Assembly: GCF_963931675.1 (NCBI RefSeq) | Contig: NZ_OZ007039.1 | Location: 211,501 to 275,500 of the forward strand | Source of the DNA: an uncultured Alistipes sp. | GTDB lineage: Bacteria > Bacteroidota > Bacteroidia > Bacteroidales > Rikenellaceae | DNA: 64,000 nucleotides | Reading direction: 5' to 3' | Shown: positions 8,552 through 18,170 of the stretch, piece after piece | How the letters are laid out: every line of letters begins with the position of its first letter | Position numbering within the stretch: the stretch's first letter is position 1 | Position numbers and translations under genes: made by a program | Notes under the pieces: generated by a model | The model's database searches: none | What the model was told of the DNA's origin: nothing | The model's input: the letters and a program-made list of their open reading frames with translations, nothing else

Positions 8552-10738
8552 TCACTTCACCGGAACGTCCCGGACAGGCGCTTTTCCGGCGGGGGCAGGC
8601 ATCGCGGCCAGCGAGTCGGCAGGGGCGGGATCGGTCCAGAGTCCGCGGCTGCGCAGCATGGGGCGCTTGTCGGGATCCTTGCCGCGGAAGTCGCGGTAGA
8701 GGGTCATGCCGTCGGCCGAACCGCCCCGGGCCAGCACCTTGCGGCGGAAATCGTCGGCGATGCGCTTGTTGAAGAGGTCGCCGCTCTCGCGGAAGGCCTC
8801 GAAAACATCCTTGTCCAGCACCGCGGCCCACGTATAGAAATAGTAGCCGGCCGAATAGCCGCCGTCGAAGATGTGCGAGAAGTAGGGATAGCGGTAACGC
8901 GGTTCGATCTGCGGGATGAGGCCGCGCTTGTCGAAGAGCGCCTCGCGTTCGAAGGCCACGGGATCGAACGGCGCGTATTCGGTCATCGAGTGGATGTCCA
9001 TGTCGGAGAGCGACGCGGCGATGAGTTCCGTGGTCATGAAACCCTGGTTGAAGAGGCGGCTGTTGCGGATCTTGTCGATCAGGTATTGGGGGATCACCTC
9101 GTTCGAGCGGTAGTGCACGGCGTACTGCTTCAGCATCTCGGGGTCGAAGGCCCAGTTCTCCATGAGCTGCGAGGGGAGTTCGACGAAATCGCCCTCGACC
9201 TCCGTCAGCCCGCGGTAGCGGACGTCGTGGAAGAGGAAGTGCAGGGCGTGTCCGAACTCGTGGAAGAGGGTTTCGGCCTCGTCGAGCGTCAGCAGCGCCG
9301 GGGTGTTGGCCGTCGGACGGGTGAAGTTGCAGACGATCGACACCACGGGAGCCACCCGATTCCCCTCCTCGTCGTAGGTCTGCTCGACGTAGTTGCCGCA
9401 CCAGGCGCCCTGGCTCTTTCCGTCGCGGGGGAAGAAGTCGAAATAGAGGATGCCGAGGTGCGACTCGTCGGCGTCGAGCACCTCGTAGGCCACGGCCTCG
9501 GAGTGGTACAGCGGCACGACAACAGGCCGGAACGTGATGCCGTAGAGGCGGTTGGCCAGGAAGAAGATGCCGGTCTGAACGTTCTCCAGCGAGAAATAGG
9601 GTCGCAGCATCTCCTCATCGAGGGCATACTTCTGCTTGCGCAGCTTCTCGGCGTAGTACCACCAGTCCCACGAGGCGAACTCCCCGTCGGGGAGATCCTT
9701 GCGGAAAAGCGCCTCCATCTCGGCCAGCTCGCCCTTGGCACGGTCGAGCGCCGGGGTCCAGATCTCGTCGAGCAGGCCGTAGACGGCATCGGTCGTGCGG
9801 GCCATCTCGTCATCGACAACATAAGCCGCATAGGAGGGGTAGCCCAACAGGTGGGCCTTCTCCGTGCGCAGGCGGACGAAGTCGTTGATCAGCTGCTTGT
9901 TGTCATACTCGTCTCCGTTGTTGCAGCGGTTCAAGTAGGCCTTGTAGATCTCTTCGCGCAGTTCGCGTTTCGAGGAGTAGGTCAGGAACGGGATCAGGCT
10001 CGGTTTCTGCAGCGTGAAGGCATACTTGTCCCGTTTGCCCAGCTGTGCGGCCTTTTCCCGGGCCTGCTCCCGGACATTGGCCGGAAGGCCCTCCAGCTCC
10101 CCCGTGGAGAGCATCAGCACGTAGTTGTTGTTCTCCGAACGGATGTTGTTCCCGAACTTCACGGCCGCCAGCGACAGCTCCTCGTTGATCTGCTTCAGGC
10201 GGGCCTTCTGTTCGGCGTCGAGCAGCGCCCCGGCCCGCACGAACTTCCGGTAGGTCTTTTCGAGCAGCCGCGTCTGTTCGTCATCGAGGTCGAGCGTCGC
10301 ACGACGGTCGTAAACCGCCTTGACACGCTCGAAGAGCTTCCCGTTGAGCAGGATCTTGTCGGCATGGGACGCCAGCAGCGGGGCCACCTCAACCTGGATC
10401 TTCTCCAGCGCGGGGGTGTTCTCCGCGGCGCAGAGCATGTCGAAGATCAACGCCACCTGGGCGAGCATCTTCCCGGAGTTGTCGTAGGCAAGGATGACGT
10501 TTTCGAAGGTTGCCTCGTCGTTGTTCGACGTGATGGCGTCGATTTCGGCGTCGTGAAGCGACATGCCGCGCTCCAGCGCCGGGAGGAAATGTTCGGGTTC
10601 GATCCGGTCGAAGGGCGGCACGCCGTAGGGGGTGTTCCACTCGGCGAAAAAGGGATTTTCACCCACACGCTTCTCGGATTTGCAGCAAACGAGTGTCATG
10701 GCCAGAAAAAGCGTCGATAAACCGATGATACGTTTCAT
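8552..10738 (-). CDS. M3-family zinc metallopeptidase lipoprotein, first copy
   Basis: The open frame extends far upstream through rsmE antisense, but the ATG at 10738 begins a clear lipoprotein signal (MKRIIGLSTLFLAMTLVCC), so the mature gene has 728 codons. The zinc site is HEFGHALHFLF near residue 495, followed by ELPSQLMENWAFDPEML. The start of the mature protein (NPFFAEWNTPYGVPPFDRIEP) matches peptidyl-dipeptidase Dcp-type enzymes. It is the first gene of a two-peptidase operon with a good promoter 130 bases upstream. Confidence 0.9.
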   Translation of the reverse strand: MKRIIGLSTLFLAMTLVCCKSEKRVGENPFFAEWNTPYGVPPFDRIEPEHFLPALERGMSLHDAEIDAITSNNDEATFENVILAYDNSGKMLAQVALIFDMLCAAENTPALEKIQVEVAPLLASHADKILLNGKLFERVKAVYDRRATLDLDDEQTRLLEKTYRKFVRAGALLDAEQKARLKQINEELSLAAVKFGNNIRSENNNYVLMLSTGELEGLPANVREQAREKAAQLGKRDKYAFTLQKPSLIPFLTYSSKRELREEIYKAYLNRCNNGDEYDNKQLINDFVRLRTEKAHLLGYPSYAAYVVDDEMARTTDAVYGLLDEIWTPALDRAKGELAEMEALFRKDLPDGEFASWDWWYYAEKLRKQKYALDEEMLRPYFSLENVQTGIFFLANRLYGITFRPVVVPLYHSEAVAYEVLDADESHLGILYFDFFPRDGKSQGAWCGNYVEQTYDEEGNRVAPVVSIVCNFTRPTANTPALLTLDEAETLFHEFGHALHFLFHDVRYRGLTEVEGDFVELPSQLMENWAFDPEMLKQYAVHYRSNEVIPQYLIDKIRNSRLFNQGFMTTELIAASLSDMDIHSMTEYAPFDPVAFEREALFDKRGLIPQIEPRYRYPYFSHIFDGGYSAGYYFYTWAAVLDKDVFEAFRESGDLFNKRIADDFRRKVLARGGSADGMTLYRDFRGKDPDKRPMLRSRGLWTDPAPADSLAAMPAPAGKAPVRDVPVK

Positions 10739-10756
10739 GAATCGTGTTATTTTATG

Positions 10757-10764
10757 TAACTTTG
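10757..10764 (+). promoter_or_regulatory. -7 box for rsmE
   Basis: TAACTTTG is a consensus -7 box 146 bases upstream of rsmE. It lies inside the leader of the divergent M3 operon, so the two leaders overlap. No -33 match is evident. Confidence 0.45.
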
Positions 10765-10867
10765 CGGGCCGCAAGCCCGACATCCGGCGGAAGGTCCCGC
10801 CACGGGATCCCGGGAGCGTCCGACAGGCGTCCGCGCCCGTTCCGTCCGGCATTCGGCTCAGGCATGA

Positions 10868-10897
10868 CAAAGGTACAATAAAATTCCGTAAATCAAA
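10868..10897 (-). promoter_or_regulatory. Promoter of the M3 peptidase operon
   Basis: On the minus strand TTTG (plus 10894-10897), 18 bases, then TACCTTTG (plus 10868-10875) match the -33/-7 consensus. The predicted leader is about 120 bases and runs antisense to the rsmE leader. Confidence 0.65.
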
Positions 10898-10909
10898 CAA
10901 GCGCGTTCC

Positions 10910-11638
10910 ATGCAACTCTTCTATGCTCCGGACCTCGAACCGCCCCTGTACACGCTGGGCGAAGAGGAGTCGAAACACTGCGTCCGCGTGCTGCGGCTCG
11001 GGTGCGGCGACACGATCCACCTGACCGACGGCCGGGGGAACCTCTGCCGGGCCGAGATCTCCGATGCCGACCCGCGGCGCTGCACGGTGCGGATCGTCGA
11101 GACACACCCCGAATTCGAGAAGATGCCCTACCGCCTGGTCATGGCCGTGGCCCCGACGAAGAACCCCGACCGCTTCGAGTGGTTTCTGGAAAAGGCCACC
11201 GAGGTGGGCGTCACGCAGATCGTGCCGCTCGAAACGGCGCACAGCGAACGGCGGAGCTTCAAGCCCCTGCGGGGCGAGAAGGTGATCACCGCGGCGATGA
11301 AACAGTCGCTGAAGGCCTACCGTCCGGAGCTGGCCGGATTGACGCCGTTCCGCGAGGCCGTATCGGCACCCTTCGAGGGCCGCAGTCTGATCGCCCATTG
11401 CGAGCCGCCGCACACGGCAAACGGCAAGGCACTCCTCGCCGCGACCCTGCGTCCGGGCGAGGCCGTGCGGATCTTCATCGGACCTGAAGGGGACTTCTCG
11501 ACGGAAGAGATCGGCTTCGCGCTGTCGCACGGCTTCGAGGAGATCACGCTCGGGCCCCAGCGCCTGCGCACCGAAACGGCCGCCGTCGTGGCCACGGTCA
11601 TGACCGCCACGGCTAATCTGCTGCCCCGCAACGATTGA
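10910..11638 (+). CDS. rsmE: 16S rRNA (uracil-1498-N3)-methyltransferase
   Basis: The 242-residue protein has the RsmE layout: a PUA-like N-terminus (FYAPDL, then EESKHCVRVLRL near residue 21) and a SPOUT knot with IGPEGDFSTEEI (about residue 187) and LGPQRLRTETA (about 213), which build the SAM pocket. It methylates N3 of U1498 in the decoding region of 16S rRNA. The stop at 11638 lies about 50 bases before the first gene of the hydrogenase-4-like cluster, so read-through into that cluster is possible. Confidence 0.93.
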   Translation: MQLFYAPDLEPPLYTLGEEESKHCVRVLRLGCGDTIHLTDGRGNLCRAEISDADPRRCTVRIVETHPEFEKMPYRLVMAVAPTKNPDRFEWFLEKATEVGVTQIVPLETAHSERRSFKPLRGEKVITAAMKQSLKAYRPELAGLTPFREAVSAPFEGRSLIAHCEPPHTANGKALLAATLRPGEAVRIFIGPEGDFSTEEIGFALSHGFEEITLGPQRLRTETAAVVATVMTATANLLPRND

Positions 11639-11688
11639 GAGCCTCGCAACGAATCCCCTGTCGAAACAACATTTACTCCCGGAAAAAT

Positions 11689-13677
11689 ATGCTTTTTCTC
11701 TACACGCTTCTGTTCCTGGCCCTCATCGCCGCCGCGATCTTCGCGTCGCCGCTGCGTGCCAAGGTCTGGACAGCCTTCACGCTGACGGCCGCCGGAGCCC
11801 TGTGGATCACGGTCCGGGCCCTCGGCGTACTCGCCGGAGGCACCCCCGAGGTGCTGTGGTCGGTGGCCGCCTCGCCGCTCGGCGGCGATTCGGGATCGAT
11901 GGACCCCCTTTCGGCGCTCTTCGCGGTGCTGATCTCGATCGGCGCCGTGGCCTCGGTGCTCTACTCCCGGGGCTACCTGGCCCACACCCTCGCCACGAAA
12001 TCCCCGGCCCACGTCTCGCTGCACTACACCTCGCTCACCGTCATGTACTACGCCATGCTGGGCGTGGTCTGCTCCGACGGCGGTTTCTCGTTCCTCTTCT
12101 TCTGGGAGCTGATGACCGTGGCGTCGTTCCTGCTGATCCTCTACGACGCCCAGCGGCGGGAGGTGAGCCGCGCAGCCCTGGCCTACCTCATCATGATGCA
12201 CATCGGCTTCGTGCTGCTCGTCGTGGGATTCGTACGCCTCGACGCCGCCTGCGGCTCGGCGACGTTCGACGCCCTGGGCGAATACTTCCGCACGCAGAAG
12301 GCTCTGCCGCTCTTCCTGGTCTTCCTCGCCGGATTCGGCATGAAGGCCGGCATGTTCCCGATGCACGTCTGGCTCCCCGAGGCGCATCCCGCCGCCCCGT
12401 CGCACGTCTCGGCCCTGATGTCGGGCGTGATGATCAAGACGGGCGTCTACGGCATTCTGCGCACCGTGGCGGCACTGGGCGATCAGCCCGTGCTGCACAC
12501 CGCCGGGGTGATCCTCCTCGCGCTGGGAATCGTCACCGGGCTGTGGGGCGTGATCCTCGCCGCCACGCAGAACGACGTGAAACGCCTGCTGGCCTACTCC
12601 TCGATCGAAAACATCGGCGTAATCCTCCTCGCCACAGGCGTCGCAGCCCTCGGAAAAGCTTCCGGCAACCAGATCGTCGCGCTGTGCGGCATGGCCGGAG
12701 CGCTGCTCCACACACTCAACCACTCCTTCTTCAAGTCGCTGCTCTTCTTCGGCGCCGGAAACATCCTCTCGCAGACGCACACCACATCGCTCGACGCCCT
12801 GGGCGGACTCTCGAAACACATGCCCCTGACCTCGATCCTCTTCCTCACGGGTACGGCGGCCATCTGCGCCCTGCCGCCGCTGAACGGCTTCATCTCCGAA
12901 CTGCTCATCTACCTCGGGCTCTTCGACGGGATCGCCTCGGGAAGCGGCATCCTCGCCTCGGCGGCCGGGCTGGCGGCCCTGGCGCTGATCGGAGGTCTGG
13001 TCGTGCTGGCCTTCACGAAGCTCTACGGCACGGTCTTCCTCGGCGCACCCCGCTCGCACGAAGTCGCCGAAGCCTCCGAAGTCGACAGTCTCCGCATCGC
13101 CGCCATGGCGCTGCCGCTGGCCGGGATCCTCTTCGTGGGGCTCTTCCCCCGGGCGGCCGTCACGGGGGTGACACACGCCACGGGATTCTTCCTCCGCACC
13201 CCGCCCGACGCCGCCGACTGGCTGCTCAGCCCGACCCTCACGGCCGCCGGGCGGGTGGCCTGGCTGCTGATCGTCGTGGTCGCCCTTCTGCTGTGGCTCC
13301 GCCGCCGCACGCTGCGCGGCCGCCGCGTGGCCGAAGGCCCGACCTGGGGCTGTGGCTTCACGTCGCCGAACGTGCGGATGCAGTACACCGGCGAATCCTT
13401 CTCCGAAGGGCTGCAGTCCATCGCCACTTCGCTGATCCAGAACAGCGGTGAAGGCTCCCCCGTGGGCAAGGGCGAGATCTTCCCCGACGCCCACCGCTTC
13501 GATATCGGCCACCGAGACCGAATCGGACGCCTCTTCTCGGCGTGGTGGGTCGAACTGCTGCGCCTGATCAACCAGCGCGTGATGCGCCTGCGCACGGGCA
13601 AGATCAACCACTACGTGCTCTTCGCCCTGGCCTTCCTCGTCCTGGTATTCCTGCTGTCGATCTGTAACGTCATCTGA
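11689..13677 (+). CDS. Hydrogenase-4 component B-like, NuoL-type antiporter subunit
   Basis: The ATG at 11689 is preferred to the in-frame start at 11635, because MLFLYTLLFLALIAA begins a membrane segment. The 662-residue protein is hydrophobic throughout and carries the proton-conducting core of complex I antiporter subunits (MHVWLPEAHPAAPSHVSALM about residue 220, then HTLNHSFFKSLLFFGAG about 343). Its C-terminal cap (GPTWGCGF...VRMQYTGES) is specific to HyfB/HycC-like proteins. It should form an ion channel in the membrane arm. It overlaps none of its neighbours, with 2 bases to the next start. The cluster order B-C-E-F-G follows hyf operons. Confidence 0.88.
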   Translation: MLFLYTLLFLALIAAAIFASPLRAKVWTAFTLTAAGALWITVRALGVLAGGTPEVLWSVAASPLGGDSGSMDPLSALFAVLISIGAVASVLYSRGYLAHTLATKSPAHVSLHYTSLTVMYYAMLGVVCSDGGFSFLFFWELMTVASFLLILYDAQRREVSRAALAYLIMMHIGFVLLVVGFVRLDAACGSATFDALGEYFRTQKALPLFLVFLAGFGMKAGMFPMHVWLPEAHPAAPSHVSALMSGVMIKTGVYGILRTVAALGDQPVLHTAGVILLALGIVTGLWGVILAATQNDVKRLLAYSSIENIGVILLATGVAALGKASGNQIVALCGMAGALLHTLNHSFFKSLLFFGAGNILSQTHTTSLDALGGLSKHMPLTSILFLTGTAAICALPPLNGFISELLIYLGLFDGIASGSGILASAAGLAALALIGGLVVLAFTKLYGTVFLGAPRSHEVAEASEVDSLRIAAMALPLAGILFVGLFPRAAVTGVTHATGFFLRTPPDAADWLLSPTLTAAGRVAWLLIVVVALLLWLRRRTLRGRRVAEGPTWGCGFTSPNVRMQYTGESFSEGLQSIATSLIQNSGEGSPVGKGEIFPDAHRFDIGHRDRIGRLFSAWWVELLRLINQRVMRLRTGKINHYVLFALAFLVLVFLLSICNVI

Positions 13678-13679
13678 CC

Positions 13680-14594
13680 ATGGCACTGCTCAATACACTC
13701 CTCATTCTGCTGGCAGCCCTCTGCATCCCGGGGGTGATCAACCGCACGCGGGCCCGGCTCGCCGGACGCCAGGGAATCCGCTTCGCCCAGCACCTCTACG
13801 ACGTGAGGCTGCTGCTGCGCAAGGGCGCCGTCTACTCCACCACAACCACCGCGCTCTTCCGCACGGCCCCGTCGGTCATCCTGGCCTCCTCGCTCGTGGC
13901 CATGCTCTTCATCCCGGTGGGCGACCTGCGGCCCGTCATCTCGTTCGACGGCGACTTGGTGGCCTTCGCCTACCTGCTGGCCGTGGGCCGCGGGGCGCTG
14001 ATCCTCGCGGCGATGGACACCGGCAGTTCGTTCGAGGGAATGGGCGCCAGCCGCGAGGCGCTCTACGGCGCACTGGTCGAACCGGCGCTGATGCTCTCGT
14101 TCGGGACCCTGGCGCTGATCTCGGGCCACACCTCCTTCACATCGATCTTCGAGGCCGACGCCACAGGCGATGCGAAACTCATCGTCGTGCTGCTGCTGGC
14201 GGCCTACGTGCTGACGAAGATCGTCTTCACGGAGAGCGGCCGCGTACCGGTCGACGACCCCCGCACCCACCTCGAACTGACGATGATCCACGAGGTGATG
14301 TGCCTCGACTACTGCGGCGTCGACCTGGCCTGGATCAAGATCTCGACGTGGATCAAAAGCGCCGCGCTGTCGATGCTGGCAGCCGATGCCGTAGCCGCGG
14401 CGGTCTGCCCGCGGTGGTGGTTCGCGGCGCCGCTGGCCGTCCTGCTCACAGGGCTCTCGGTCGGGATCGTCGAGTCGACCCAGGCCCGCAACAAACTCGT
14501 CCGCAACACCACCTTCATTCTCACCATCACGGCACTGGCCGCCCTGGTCTTCTTCACGGGCTACCTGCTGCAACTTAACATCGGTATCCAATGA
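13680..14594 (+). CDS. Hydrogenase-4 component C-like, NuoH-type membrane subunit
   Basis: The 304-residue membrane protein has the HyfC/HycD signatures LAAMDTGSSFEGMGASREAL (about residue 115), ALVEPALMLSF, ESGRVPVDDP (about 185) and THLELTMIHEVM. In complex I and group 4 hydrogenases this subunit joins the soluble catalytic arm to the ion-pumping subunits, and its acidic residues (here in ESGR, DDP, HLE) take part in coupling. Those acidic residues are kept here even though the catalytic partner has lost its metal ligands. Its stop overlaps the next ATG as ATGA. Confidence 0.88.
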   Translation: MALLNTLLILLAALCIPGVINRTRARLAGRQGIRFAQHLYDVRLLLRKGAVYSTTTTALFRTAPSVILASSLVAMLFIPVGDLRPVISFDGDLVAFAYLLAVGRGALILAAMDTGSSFEGMGASREALYGALVEPALMLSFGTLALISGHTSFTSIFEADATGDAKLIVVLLLAAYVLTKIVFTESGRVPVDDPRTHLELTMIHEVMCLDYCGVDLAWIKISTWIKSAALSMLAADAVAAAVCPRWWFAAPLAVLLTGLSVGIVESTQARNKLVRNTTFILTITALAALVFFTGYLLQLNIGIQ

Positions 14595-15220
14595 TTCTGC
14601 CGCTGATTCTCCTCTATGTCGTGACGCTCATCTACCTCTCGATCACGGAGCGTTTCCGCAACTTCGCCTCGCTGATCGGCCTGCAGGGGTGGCTGCTGTT
14701 CGGTATCGCGCTCGTGCGCCTGCACGCCGCCAACCCCGCCGAACTGGCCTTCGTGGCCCTCGAAACCCTGCTGTTCAAGGGCATTCTGGTTCCGTGGCTG
14801 CTCTTCGCCGTGATCCGCCGCACGCGCATCAACCGCGTGAAACGCTCCGGATCCTCGCAGTCGGGATCGCTGCTGCTCTCGCTCGTGGCGCTGGCCGTGA
14901 GCGCCTCGCTGACCTACTACATCGCCGATTCGACGGTCGACCTCGTCTTCTTCGGCGTGGCCCTCTACTCGCTGCTGAGCGGCCTGATCCTCATCGTCCT
15001 GCGGCGCCGGATCTTCTCCCACATGGTCGGGTTCCTCGTCATCGAAAACGGCGTGTTCCTCTTCTCGACGGCCATCGGCGTGGAGATGCCCCTGTTGATC
15101 AACTTCGCCATCCTGCTCGACATCCTCATCTCGGTGCTGATGCTGGGCATCTTCTTCACCAAAATCGACGACAAGCTCCACGCCGACGACGCCGATTCGC
15201 TGACCAACGTAAAGGACTGA
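14591..15220 (+). CDS. Hydrogenase-4 component E-like, NuoK-type small membrane subunit
   Basis: The 209-residue protein has about six hydrophobic segments. Position in the cluster and the conserved phrases GLQGWLLFGIAL and LFKGILVPWLL match HyfE, whose C-terminal part is related to NuoK. It is translationally coupled to the upstream gene by an ATGA overlap at 14591-14594 and is followed after 4 bases by the F-type subunit. Confidence 0.82.
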   Translation: MILPLILLYVVTLIYLSITERFRNFASLIGLQGWLLFGIALVRLHAANPAELAFVALETLLFKGILVPWLLFAVIRRTRINRVKRSGSSQSGSLLLSLVALAVSASLTYYIADSTVDLVFFGVALYSLLSGLILIVLRRRIFSHMVGFLVIENGVFLFSTAIGVEMPLLINFAILLDILISVLMLGIFFTKIDDKLHADDADSLTNVKD

Positions 15221-15224
15221 CACC

Positions 15225-16625
15225 ATGATCGCTTACCTCATCGCAAGCATCCTGATCGCTTCGGCGGCCTTCCTGGTCCGCCGCGAGCGGCAGCTTTTCC
15301 ATATCGGACTGCTCTTCTACGCCGTGCAGGCGGGTTTCGCCGGAGCGATCCTCGTCGGAGGGCTCTACGGCCAGGAATCGACCGGCTGGTTCCGCTTCGA
15401 CGCCCCGGGCACGCTCTTCTACGTGCTGCTGTGCATCGTCTCGGCCTTCGCCTACTTCCATTCCGAAGCCTACCTGCGCGAGAACGACCTCTCGCAGACC
15501 CGGACCTACTCGGCCCTGGTAATGCTGCTGACGGCGGCCATCACGGGGGCCTACTTCGCCTCGAACCTGGCCGTGACGTGGATCTTCCTCGAAGCCACGA
15601 CGCTCTGCTCGGCGGGGATCATCTACCACCGGCGCACGGCCCAGACCCTCGAAGCGGCCTGGAAATACGTCTTCGTCTGTTCGACGGGCATCGCCATGGC
15701 CTACCTGGGGATCCTGCTGCTGGCCGCCGCCACCGAATGCGAATCGCTCGACTACGCGGCCGTCGCCGCAGCCGCCCCGCACGGAAACGCCCTCTACCTG
15801 AAGACGGCCTTTCTGCTGATCCTCTGCGGCTACAGCTGCAAGATGGAGCTCTTCCCGCTCCACACCGTGGGCATCGACGCCAATTTCGCGGCCCCGTCAC
15901 CGGCCTCGGCGCTGATCTCCACGGGACTGGTCAATGCCGGATTCCTGGCCATCTACCGCGTCTACAAGGCACTCGCCGATACGGAGGTCTTCCCCTGGGT
16001 GTGCTCCGTGCTGCTGATCGTCGGCGTGCTGTCGCTCGCCATCGGGGCGCTGTTCCTGCGGCGCACGAACAACTACAAGCGGTTCCTCTCCTACTCGACC
16101 GTCGAAAACATGGGCATCGCCGCCATCGGTCTCGGCGTGGGCGGTCTCGGCGTCTGGGCCGCGGTCTTCCACGTCGTCTGCCACACCTTCGTCAAAAGCA
16201 GCCTCTTCCTGCAGATGGCCGTCGTGCGCCAGGTCTACAACGGCTACCGCATCAACCGCATCGGCGACTACATCCACATCAACCGCGTCGGAGCCATCGG
16301 ACTGCTCACCGGAATGGTCGTCCTGATGGCCTTCCCGCCCTCGCCGCTCTTCATCTCGGAGCTGCTGATCCTGCGCGAGACAATCGCCGGAAGCCAATGG
16401 TGGCTCGTCGCGGGGATGCTGCTGCTGCTCTGCATCGTCATCTACTCGTTCTGCTCGCGCATGATCCGCCTCTGCTACCAGCCCAACCAGGACGAACTCC
16501 ACCCCTCGAAGGTCGACCGGGCGCTGTCGTGGTCGGCCCTCTCGCTGCTGGTCGCCGCCATGGTGCTGGGGTTCTGGCAGCCGGAATTCCTGCGTGAACT
16601 GATCGACCAAATCGCAATGCCATGA
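15225..16625 (+). CDS. Hydrogenase-4 component F-like, NuoN/NuoL-type antiporter subunit
   Basis: The 466-residue, strongly hydrophobic protein has conserved antiporter motifs: KMELFPLHTVGIDANFAAPS (about residue 206), RFLSYSTVENMGIAA (about 286) and VCHTFVKSSLFLQ (about 315). The Lys and His residues of these segments normally form the proton path. It is the second channel-type subunit of the cluster, so the complex has two antiporter modules like hydrogenase 4. Its stop overlaps the next start by four bases (ATGA at 16622). Confidence 0.87.
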   Translation: MIAYLIASILIASAAFLVRRERQLFHIGLLFYAVQAGFAGAILVGGLYGQESTGWFRFDAPGTLFYVLLCIVSAFAYFHSEAYLRENDLSQTRTYSALVMLLTAAITGAYFASNLAVTWIFLEATTLCSAGIIYHRRTAQTLEAAWKYVFVCSTGIAMAYLGILLLAAATECESLDYAAVAAAAPHGNALYLKTAFLLILCGYSCKMELFPLHTVGIDANFAAPSPASALISTGLVNAGFLAIYRVYKALADTEVFPWVCSVLLIVGVLSLAIGALFLRRTNNYKRFLSYSTVENMGIAAIGLGVGGLGVWAAVFHVVCHTFVKSSLFLQMAVVRQVYNGYRINRIGDYIHINRVGAIGLLTGMVVLMAFPPSPLFISELLILRETIAGSQWWLVAGMLLLLCIVIYSFCSRMIRLCYQPNQDELHPSKVDRALSWSALSLLVAAMVLGFWQPEFLRELIDQIAMP

Positions 16626-18151
16626 ACTGCCTCGTAACCGACAATACCGCGGGAGCCATCCGCCTGGAGGAGATTCCCGAAATCGCCTACGCCGACTTCT
16701 ACGAACTGATGCGCGGATGGCTCGCCGACGAACGCTACCACGTGGCGCACTACTTCGCCCAGCCGTCCGGCGACCGGATGCGCTTCTACTGCCTGGTGCT
16801 GGACGACGCCGAGGGGCGTGTGCTCGTCACCTCGCACGCCACGGGCTACTACGACGAAACGGCCCTTCCGTCGCTCACGGCCCGCTATCCGCAGCTGCAC
16901 CCCTTCGAGCGGGAGATCGCCGAACGCTACGGCGTGCGGTTCGACGGGCAGCCGTGGCCCAAGCCGCTGCGCTTCCCCTTCGACCGCTACGACCGCCGCA
17001 GCTCGATCGACAACTACCCCTTCTACACGATGGCCGGAGGATCGCTCCACGAGGTCAACGTGGGCCCGATCCACGCCGGGATCATCGAACCGGGGGCCTT
17101 CCGCTTCATCTGCAACGGCGAACAGGTCCTGCACCTCGAAATCGCCTTGGGATACCAACACCGGGGCGTGGAGGCAGCCTTCGCCGCAACGGAAAACAGA
17201 CTGCGTCAGATGTGCCTGGCCGAGGCCGTAGCCGGAGACAGCGCCGTGGCCCACGCCACGGCCTTCGCCGAAGCGGTCGAGAAGCTCACGGGCCGCGAAC
17301 GCCCCGCCCAGCTGGACCGTGAACGGGCCGTAGCCCTCGAACTCGAGCGCATGGCCATGCAGATCGCCGATACGGGCGCCCTGTCGATGGATACGGGTTA
17401 CCAGTTGGGGCAGGTGGCCTGCGAGGCGCTGCGCACGATGACGATCAACACCACGCAGGCGTGGTGCGGCAACCGCTTCGGCAAGGGGCTGATCCGCCCC
17501 CACGGCACCAACCACCCGCTGACGGCCGAAAAATCGGCGATGATCCGCAGGAACGTGGCCGAAATCGCCCGGCGTTACGACGAGGTGCGCCGCGACATCG
17601 AGTCGTCGCCCTCGTTGCTGGCGCGTTTCGAGCAGTGCGGCGTGGTGCCGCGCGAGGAGATGCGGCGCATCGGCGGTGTGGGCCAGGCGGCGCGCGCCAG
17701 CGGCCTGGGGCGCGACATCCGCGCGACACACCCCTGGGGATCGTTCGGTAAATGCCTGCACCACACGCCCGTCATCGAGGAGACGGGCGACGTGATGGCG
17801 CGCCTCACGGTCCGCAGCCGCGAGGTGGCCCAGTCGGCCCGCTACATCGACCGCCTGCTGGAGATTTACGAGCACAAATACGGAGATCTCGAAAACCCGT
17901 GCGAAGGTCCCGACTACACAACGCGGCTAACTCCCTCGTCGCTCGCATTCGGACTGGTCGAGGGGTGGCGGGGCGAAACCTGCCACGTCGTCGTGACCGA
18001 TGCGGAGGGGCGCCTCGCGGCGTGCCGCATCAAGGACCCGAGCCTGCACAACTGGCTGGCCCTGGCGCTGGCCGTGCGCGGCGAGGGGATTTCGGATTTC
18101 CCGATCTGCAACAAGAGTTTCAACCTCTCCTACTGCGGCCACGACCTCTGA
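16622..18151 (+). CDS. Hydrogenase-4 large-subunit-like protein (NuoC-NuoD fusion) without [NiFe] ligands
   Basis: The 509-residue protein has a NuoC-like domain (1 to about 125, with HPFEREIAERYGVRFDG) fused to a NuoD/large-subunit domain. The first metal site of HycE/HyfG (CGICG..H) aligns without gaps to A204-G-D-S207...H211, so both cysteines are gone. The second site (DPCxxC near the C-terminus) reads DPSLHN. The protein therefore cannot bind a [NiFe] centre and is not a hydrogenase in the strict sense. The C-terminus (ICNKSFNLSYCGHDL) and the AGDSAVAHA motif look like energy-converting-hydrogenase-related (Ehr) proteins. It is the last gene before a strong terminator. Confidence 0.85.
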   Translation: MNCLVTDNTAGAIRLEEIPEIAYADFYELMRGWLADERYHVAHYFAQPSGDRMRFYCLVLDDAEGRVLVTSHATGYYDETALPSLTARYPQLHPFEREIAERYGVRFDGQPWPKPLRFPFDRYDRRSSIDNYPFYTMAGGSLHEVNVGPIHAGIIEPGAFRFICNGEQVLHLEIALGYQHRGVEAAFAATENRLRQMCLAEAVAGDSAVAHATAFAEAVEKLTGRERPAQLDRERAVALELERMAMQIADTGALSMDTGYQLGQVACEALRTMTINTTQAWCGNRFGKGLIRPHGTNHPLTAEKSAMIRRNVAEIARRYDEVRRDIESSPSLLARFEQCGVVPREEMRRIGGVGQAARASGLGRDIRATHPWGSFGKCLHHTPVIEETGDVMARLTVRSREVAQSARYIDRLLEIYEHKYGDLENPCEGPDYTTRLTPSSLAFGLVEGWRGETCHVVVTDAEGRLAACRIKDPSLHNWLALALAVRGEGISDFPICNKSFNLSYCGHDL

Positions 18152-18170
18152 TCCGCACCTGCCGACCCCG

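Noticed and set aside
10738..11530. N-terminal extension of the first M3 peptidase by 264 codons
   Set aside because: The extension is antisense to rsmE, and a clear lipoprotein signal begins at 10738.
16622..18151. A functional [NiFe] hydrogenase large subunit
   Set aside because: Both CxxC ligand pairs are replaced (A204/S207 and DPSLHN), so it cannot bind the metal centre.
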